A stretch of DNA of 27,017 nt from Cerioporus squamosus (taxonomy: Eukaryota; Basidiomycota; Agaricomycetes; Polyporales; Polyporaceae): contig JABYQS010000368.1 in assembly GCA_022592435.1 (NCBI GenBank), positions 1 to 27,017 of the forward strand, in the 5' to 3' direction. The notes under the pieces are model-generated. The model had not been told where the DNA came from and searched no databases. It saw nothing but the letters and a program-made list of their open reading frames with translations. Shown here piece after piece: positions 21,101 to 27,017 of this stretch. A program made the translations under genes and the position numbers. Numbering within the stretch: position 1 is the first letter of the stretch; each line of letters opens with the position of its first letter.

Positions 21101-22159
21101 GAGGAAACCGGTCGAGGGGAAGATGCTCAACGCGAGATGCCTGGGAGACAGTCTCGTTGAGCCAGTTGAACAGCACTAGAGAAAAGATTGAGCTTGTTTG
21201 CTGTTTGCTGGGACTAGCCATCGGTTCCTGGTTTCGAGCACAACAGTGAGGAAGCTATCAGTCGCGAAGATTGGTACGAGCACTCACATCCAACTTATAT
21301 GGCTTGTAGACGCGGGGAGTGAGCAGCGGCAGTACGACCGCAGCGTCCAAGAGCAAAAACATCTTCACCCAGAGGAAGATACCATCCGCAGCATCTGCCG
21401 GGTCGCGGTCCCTGAGGAACAGCGGAAGCACGTTGCGGTACGCATGAACGCCAAGAGTAACGAGTAGCACCGAGTTGAGATGTGCTGCGAGGAGCTGGCT
21501 CTGTCGGCGAGAGAGCAACCATGCCAAGGCTAACGTGGATGCATAGCCCTGTGGGTTCAAACAGGTGAGCGAGAAACGCAGTACCACAGTAGCGTCGAGA
21601 GACTTACGTAGACTTCGCACTCAACAAGCTCCGGCCACAATGGGAGGCCGTCTGCTCTCAAACTGTCGTCGTGGCGTTGGAGCAGCGTAGCGAGCGAAAG
21701 GCAGAAGAGTAAGACGCAGCAGACAAGCCGGGCAGACTTCGCCAAGAACGCGGCGGACCCGTCTGCCCGTCGTCTTGACAAATACCGGAGAGCGTTTCGC
21801 TGTGTGACCGATTCCGCGGCGCAGTCCTCATTCTGCGCACGCAGTACAGGGGCGTACTTGGGGGAGGAACGCGTCCAGCGGGCGTGCACTGCATGCAGGG
21901 CGAGTAGCACCGCCGACACCCCGACACCGTACAAGGGGAATATCCGCGTGTCTTCTGCGAAGTATCTGTGAGAGGCGTCAGCTAAACATCCTGCATTCTT
22001 ATGTGCACGGCTCGGCTCCTGCAGACAAGGCCGGAGGACTGTCCCTTCGGTGTGGGTAACAAACTTGTCGCGGCGGGTGCTGTTGACCGACAGCCGCATC
22101 TGGGACCAACTCCGAAAGGTAGAGCAGCTCAGAACTAAGAGCACTCACCTAGACAGCAT
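15109..22159 (-). CDS. ABCC (MRP-type) ABC transporter, multi-exon
   Basis: A full-length ABC exporter on the minus strand, with many introns of about 50-70 bp. Proposed start is ATG 22159-22157 (MLS), with an 11-nt first exon joined by a GTGAGT...ACAG intron (22148-21966) to RYFAEDTRIF. The N-terminus has extra hydrophobic helices (TMD0-like; for example VSAVLLALHAVHA). TMD1 begins SSIFSLVLFNWLN, then HLPLDRFPPL. NBD1 has Walker A GPTGSGKTS (about 18956-18912), signature LSGGQKA (about 18446-18412), Walker B ILLLDD and a switch His (SHN). An acidic linker (EKEEMEKAEEEID) leads to TMD2 (MQTYFLGYWAAQYED onward). NBD2 has Walker A GRTGSGKSS split by a GC-AG intron (16099-16034), signature LSVGQRQ and Walker B LLILDEA. 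The C-terminus is YFRALVDESG...GFSA, stop at 15109-15111. NBD1 and NBD2 read in frame where checked. It should export conjugated or bulky organic compounds across a plasma or vacuolar membrane; the exact substrate is unknown. Confidence 0.92.
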
Positions 22160-22230
22160 AGGAGGACGTTGTGATGGATGCAAGTTAAGTGTGCAGGAGA
22201 GGGGGAGGGTGGGATACTGCCATCAGACTA

Positions 22231-22240
22231 GGACAATATA
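22231..22240 (-). promoter_or_regulatory. TATA-like element of the ABC transporter promoter
   Basis: The minus strand reads TTATATTGTC here, about 75 bp upstream of the proposed start. It lies between the start codon and the paired ACGCGT sites. Confidence 0.3.
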
Positions 22241-22251
22241 ACCGCACTAGC

Positions 22252-22277
22252 CACTGACGCGTCGCACTGACGCGTCG
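22252..22277. repeat. Tandem 13-bp repeat with two ACGCGT (MCB-like) sites
   Basis: CACTGACGCGTCG occurs twice head to tail, each copy holding the palindrome ACGCGT (22257-22262 and 22270-22275). ACGCGT is the fungal MBF/MluI cell-cycle box. The repeat lies about 95 bp upstream of the ABC transporter start, a reasonable place for an upstream activating element. Function is inferred from sequence and position only. Confidence 0.5.
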
Positions 22278-23815
22278 CGATACACGCAAGCGACTGATTC
22301 GAGCTCCTCCTCCCCGGCCTCAGGTAGCCTCAGGTCCTTCAATGCCGTCTTGATCGGTGGCAATGGCATCACGGTCTCCGGCTACGTTATCAGCCGCCAG
22401 TAACTGCGCAGTACTCATGTGTATGACTCCCGCAAAGCGCGGCACCGGGCCTCCATAGTATCCCGGATTCGAATCCAAGCGTTGGTTTCAACTTGTCGTA
22501 CGTATGCACAGTCTGCTCAGTGGCCTCAGTCTCATTCATTGTGCGGGTTAAATGGTGTCTTACCAAAACTTGAAGCTGACTCTGGAGGGCGTCACAGACT
22601 GTTGTACCTAGTAGTAGTTCTGGGTGATCAGTAATAGGTCCTACTCCGGACGCAAGACTTCCGTACCGCGAGTGTGGGCATGAGTAAGAAGGCCACGGCT
22701 CTGTCGGTCGAACTGACAGAATTGCGAGTTGCAGACTTGCAGTATCACCTATTAGTCCTGAAGACAGTGAAATGGCATCACTGGCAGTCGGCATCCTCTC
22801 CAAGACACCAAAACAGGCGCCGCCTCGGCCAATGCCGACCGCCCTTTCCCGGGCCTCCGAGTCCTTCAACCCAAGTGTCTCGCAGACTCGTACTCAAGTG
22901 TGAGCGGGTCCGAGTCTGACTTTACTCTGCTACAACCTCCAAACCTGTCTCCAACGGTACGGAGTAGCTACATCTGCCCTTGAGCCATCGGACAGCCGCG
23001 ATGGTTGTCTTCAAGACCATCGTACGTCAGAAGTTCGCTTTCGCTAGCCCATACCGTCATCCCTCCAGGCTCTCCTAGGCTCACAAAATCTCTACCATCT
23101 CTGACCGTGACTCCTCCAAACACTCTCAATAGAAATATCTGAACAATGGTACTACCACAACCACGCTAGGACGTCTATCTTGCTTCTCTCCGTTTGCTGG
23201 CTGGCTCCTGTCGCTACTCGAGGAGATACAGGCGCTCCTTACTCGGGGCTCGGTATCTCCTGGTTATCCGGTAGAGTCGGCTGGGACACTGGGATCTGCT
23301 AAATTGCTGCGCTAGAGATGACGTCCAGTTAGCTCGCGTTGTAGCCTGAGCCGGAATCGCGCGGTATCTGGATTCGTCTGCCCTCTCATCTCTGCCCTCC
23401 TCAATCGCCGGCGGCGGCGTACGAAGCTCCGCGCAGAAGAAGCGCGTTCTGTTCAAGACACGCCCACATTTGCCTACTCGCGCATCTCGCAGCAGCATGG
23501 GTTACGTGGCTACTTGGCGCCTTCATGCTTCGAGAGAGCCGTCCAGAGGGCTGTTGGGATGATGGTGATTCCCTTTGCAGGTACGGCCGCAGTCCTGGTG
23601 ACGGAGGTGAGATTCTCCGCAATCTCTGAGTGTGCGATCTACTCGCCGTCTCACCTTCTTTCTGTTCAGGCACCCTCGGCGCAGAAGCGAGCTCCTGTAC
23701 ACATACACTTGCATCATTTATACGGCCGTCACAATTCCTATCAGAATGATGAGCCGTATATCGGCAGGGTCATGCGCCCATCTCAACGTAGAAAACGGCG
23801 AGTCACAAGGCCAAT

Positions 23816-25193
23816 GTGTCGAACCTCCCTCCTCTTGAACTATGGAACGTCGCTTCGACTATTCCACTGACCCATGTACTGGAAGAACCTCGATGGAGGG
23901 CTCATAACGCCGAGTTCTTCTGGCGCAATCATTACAAGTTCCTTGAGGAGAAGGGATACAGGCTTCGCCCTCGATACAGCCCTGACTGGGAGCCGTCTTG
24001 GCTTGAATCGAACAAGGACCGCTTTGATTGCGAGGACGGACTACCTCCACTCGTGAGTTCATTTGGTGGCATTCATGGCGCGATACCAGTCATGCTGAGA
24101 CAACTCCTATAGAGAGTGACCACCATGCAAGCGACGCGGATCGCAGACGGCCGCATCGTGGTATTGAAGCAGATATGGACGAAGAAGACACCCACTGAAG
24201 TGAAGATCACTCGCTTCTTCTGCGAAGAGCGAAATGCTTCGGATCCGGAGAATCACTCGGCTTTTGTCCACGACATCGTGCAGTCACCTATCTACAAGGT
24301 GCTTTCCTCGTCATGCCGTACCTGATGCGGGTACACGACATCAGGTTCGCCACAGTCGGCGAAGTCATGGAGTGTTTTCCGACAATCTTTGAGGTGAGCG
24401 GCTCCCTCGTTCGGTGTAGCGTAACACTGAACCTTTTACGCAGGGGCTCTTCTTCATCCATCGCCAACATGTGGCTCACTGGTGCGACAGATGACTCTCG
24501 TCTTTACACGGTATGCTGAATAGCCGATCCTACCTAGTGACATCCAGCTATTCAACGTTATGATGGACCCCATGCCATTGTTATCAGAAGTTCCCCATCC
24601 CGTCTGGAGAACAGAGCTACATCGACCCGAGCGCAAATTGAAGCGATACATCCGCACTGACCACCCCGTTCGCTATTACATTATCGACTTCGGGCTCTCG
24701 ACGAAGTTCTCTGCTGGGGAGCCTCACATCGCGCCAATTGTCTTTGGGGGAGACCGGAGTGTGCCGGAGTACAAGGATGCGCCTGGAGACTGCGATCCGT
24801 TCAAGGTCGATATTTACCACCTCGGCAACATGATCCGAGAGGACTTCATGCAGGTGCGCCTGCTCGTTTTTCAACCACGTCCTGTTTGCTGACCATAGGA
24901 CGGTTATGCAGGAAAGCCACTCCCTGGGTTTCATGCAACCGCTCGTGGACCAGATGACTCGCGAAGAACCGCGCGACCGTCCCACCATTGAGCAAGCCAT
25001 GCAACAGTTCGAGCAGTTGCTGGGCTCGCTCCCGCAGTGGAGGTTGCGCTCTCGCTACGTGTATCGCAAGGATCTCTTGGGGAGGCCCTTCCGCGCTGTT
25101 CGTCATGTTTATCGGACCATGAGGTGGATCGTGATCAGAACTCCCGCCGTGCCCACATACAAAGCCCCGGAAGGAGGGCCGGGATATTCCTGA
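23816..25193 (+). pseudogene. Kinase D: kinase-like paralogue with one frameshift
   Basis: Exons are 23816-24052, 24113-24393, 24444-24481, 24538-24853 and 24912-25193, matching kinases B and C, including the 38-nt exon 3. Exon 2 is 281 nt, one short of a multiple of three. The frame breaks near 24299: before it QSPIYK, after it FLVMPYLMRV in the next frame. Leaving that aside, the product would be about 384 residues. It has the family block FFWRNHYKFLEEKGYRLRPRY, W-E-P-S-W, CEDG, a lysine in VVLKQI and intact DFG (IDFGLSTKF). The catalytic motif is HCDIQLFN: Arg to Cys and Lys to Gln, with Asp and Asn kept. GGDRSVPEY and DRPTIEQ follow. With one lesion and otherwise good conservation, either a very recent pseudogene or a sequencing error is possible. 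Confidence 0.8.
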
Positions 25194-25425
25194 ATATGTG
25201 TACGTGTAACTCATATACTGTCTCCATTTCTAGGGCCATGTTCCGCTTCTCCATGTTACCCCCGGACTTGTAAATCCACTGTGTACGTTATACTTCTGCT
25301 CGCTTTCCGACGCGGCAGAGGCACTGACTTCCCATCTCGCGAGATCAGGCTCGTTCGAGGCTGGATAACAATCTAGACGTCCTTGATAATACAGCAGTTA
25401 ACCCTCCTGAAACCCAACCCACGCA

Positions 25426-26723
25426 TCAGGCCTTCTTGGGAAGCCCATCCGAACCCAACAGTGCCTCCTCTGCACCAAGAGTGCGCGGACCATCGCCGAC
25501 ACGAGTGTGAATGAGGTTCTTCACCGCACCCACACCGTATGGCTTCGCAACGCCCTCGTTGAAGCCGGGAACAACCTTGGCCTGCACACCGGAAGTGCCG
25601 AAGAGACCGAAGGGATCCTTGAACTCGTCGGCCTGCGGGAAGTACTTCACGATGAGCTCGACGATCTCCTTGTTCTCCTTCGGCGCGTAGATGACCGCGT
25701 TCGGGCCCGCGTCGTACGTGTACGCAGCCTTCAGCTTGCCGCCGTTCGCGACAGCGACGCGGTTGTACTCGACGATGAGCGCGATGATCGCGCGCGAGAC
25801 GTCGTTCATGTAGAAGATCGGGGGGTCGGTTGTCGAGCGCGACGGCGTGGAACTGGTTCGAGTCCTGCATGGTGATGCGCGCGAAGGCGTCGAAGTCGCG
25901 CGCGAGGATGGCCTTGGAGATGGCGTCCATGCGCTGGGGACGACGTGCTTGATGCGGTGCTGGAGGAGCGGGGACGTCTCGACGGTGCGTGCATGCCCGA
26001 GGTCGAGGACGTGCCCTTCTTCTCGTCGTTACGACGCAGATGAGCGCATGGATGTCCGGCCAGTGCTCGCGCGGGGCGACCTCGACGGCGTACGAGTCGG
26101 ACCCGTCTGCGCGCTCGCCCATCTGCCACGCGACGAAGCCGCCGAAGAGGGAGCGGCAGGCGGACCCGGAGCCTTGCCGTGCGATGAGCGAGAGGTGGGA
26201 CGGGTCGGTGGGAGCTGGTAGAGGGCGGCGAGGGACGCGACGAGGGCTGCAAAGCCGGACGCGGGGAGGCGAGGCCCGCCGCGGTCGGGAAGTTGTTGTG
26301 AGAGCAGATGTGGACGGGGAAGGCGGAGATCTGTCTCGAGGCGTTGGTGTCCGCATGCATCCATGAGATGTCCGGGCTCACCTTGGGCAGACTCGAGTCC
26401 TTCTCCTCCAACTGTTTCCGGAGTGCTCTCATCTCCTTGATACACGTCGCAGACGGCCGCCATCCTTGATCTCCTCCTCGATGGTGTTAAGCCATAGCCT
26501 GTCCTTCTCAAACGAGGGGTCTGCGCGGGAGGTTGTGGTCGACCGCAGATGGTCCTGGTCGAGAGTGACGGAAAGGGAGGAGTTGGTGGGGAGGATGAGC
26601 TTGGTGTCGCGCTTCCCCCAGTACCTGGACGGTGTCAATCGCTGCGCAGATCTACAGATCAAGACACGGACTTAATGCATGCGATGTTGACCGGGGCAGA
26701 TGCGGTTGCTTGTAGACAGTCAT
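25426..26723 (-). CDS. MVD1: Diphosphomevalonate decarboxylase (ERG19/MVD), frame broken by single-base indels
   Basis: This enzyme converts mevalonate diphosphate to isopentenyl diphosphate with ATP, feeding ergosterol and other isoprenoids. From ATG 26723, exon 1 carries the APVNIACIK motif. A 47-bp intron (26671-26625) follows, then YWGKRDTKLILPTNSS. A second intron (26381-26331) precedes NNFPTAAGLAS, the GHMP-type ATP-binding loop. Then come GSGSACRSLFGGF, DEKKGTSSTSGM and MQDSNQFHAVALD. The intact C-terminal stretch (25809-25426) has YTYDAGPNAV with the expected catalytic Asp, ending LGSDGLPKKA. Eight one-base frame changes are visible, near 26710, 26452, 26263, 26210, 26031, 25988, 25938 and 25831, while flanking residues stay conserved. 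They are more likely sequence errors than decay. Confidence 0.9.
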
Positions 26724-27017
26724 GGCGCGTACAGAGGAGGTTTGGGGAGAAGGAGAAGGGATTAGGCGGCTTAAGTAGCGAGGAGGACTCATTGCACGAT
26801 GTCTTGAAATCGTGAAATCGTACGGCTTGTATGGACGAGTTGCCTTATATGGGCAACGGAGATCTCCTCAATTTACGCTCGAGGCGGAGGACGCGCAGAG
26901 ATGGAACAGCAGCAGATGGCTCGCATCTGTCGCCGTGAGCCGCGCTTTTGTGGACGTTCTGGCTTCCCTCGAGCACTCAAATTTGTCTTGTCCGTCGGGC
27001 AATTTTTGCGCAGCGAA
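26724..27017 (-). promoter_or_regulatory. Upstream region of the decarboxylase gene, with a TATA box
   Basis: On the minus strand CATATAAGG (26844-26852) lies about 125 bp upstream of the decarboxylase ATG and is a good TATA candidate. A direct repeat GAAATCGT (26804-26820) lies between it and the gene. Nothing else in the last 290 bases looks coding. Confidence 0.4.

Larger units (their letters stand above)
22160..23815. other. Long divergent intergenic region with fragmentary coding-like stretches
   Basis: This 1.66-kb stretch lies between the divergent starts of the ABC transporter and kinase D. On the plus strand around 22740-23000 short open pieces look like a Ser/Pro-rich protein (SRASESFNPSVSQ in one frame, SVSGSESDFTLLQPP in another). 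Near 23480-23620 another (RISQQHGLRGYLAPSCF, ending at a GTGAGA donor) may be an exon. I could not build a gene or name a family from them. Confidence 0.3.

Noticed and set aside
22465..22476. GGATTCGAATCC resembling a tRNA T-arm
   Set aside because: The palindrome alone is not enough; neighbouring bases form no 7-bp acceptor stem, D-arm or anticodon arm at the right spacing.
22390..22869. Minus-strand ORF of 159 codons
   Set aside because: It starts at a non-ATG codon, has no recognisable motif, and the opposite strand looks at least as coding-like; I left it out as a gene.

Overview
The window looks like nuclear DNA of a filamentous basidiomycete, most likely an agaricomycete of the polypore type. 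The evidence is short (about 47-70 bp) GT-AG introns in every recognisable gene, a chromodomain Ty3/Gypsy retrotransposon, an ergosterol-pathway gene, a fungal ABCC transporter, and an agaricomycete-type family of kinase-like genes opening with a W-W-R / G-Y-x-L-R-P-R-Y block. The species assignment is inference from gene content.

Layout. 1-117 is the 3' end of an unidentified plus-strand gene. A first kinase-like gene (kinase A) begins near 1581 and is broken after its Gly-Tyr codons by a complete 6.6 kb minus-strand LTR retrotransposon (1721-8319), with 5-bp target duplications GTTAC at 1716-1720 and 8320-8324. The rest of kinase A continues to about 9427 with further lesions and a second insertion, a 217-bp inverted-repeat MITE-like element (9123-9339). 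A poorly supported minus-strand gene lies at 9833-10703. Kinase B (11184-12529) and kinase C (13138-14489) follow on the plus strand, each with five exons in the same arrangement. An ABCC/MRP-type ABC transporter fills 15109-22159 on the minus strand. Kinase D (23816-25193, plus) has one frameshift. Diphosphomevalonate decarboxylase (25426-26723, minus) carries about eight single-base frameshifts.

How the parts relate. The four kinase-like genes are paralogues sharing intron positions, including a 38-nt exon carrying the H(R/C)D histidine. They differ in which catalytic residues survive: kinase C has a canonical HRDIKAAN loop but has lost DFG, B and D keep DFG but lack the catalytic-loop lysine, and A is wrecked. 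The retrotransposon is nearly complete: 99% identical LTRs, polypurine tract, gag with zinc knuckle, and pol with protease, RT, RNase H, a D,D35E integrase and a chromodomain. Its candidate primer-binding site is a perfect 10-nt complement of the predicted 5' end of its own RNA, which points to Tf1-like self-priming instead of tRNA priming. An AUG-less open stretch of about 122 codons precedes Gag in frame. Five of the six LTR substitutions are CpG-to-TpG/CpA changes, all in one LTR, as expected from deamination of methylated cytosine.

Caution. The decarboxylase gene is normally essential but here shows many one-base indels in otherwise perfectly conserved protein. Some frameshifts in this window (pol, kinase D) may therefore be sequencing errors and not real mutations.
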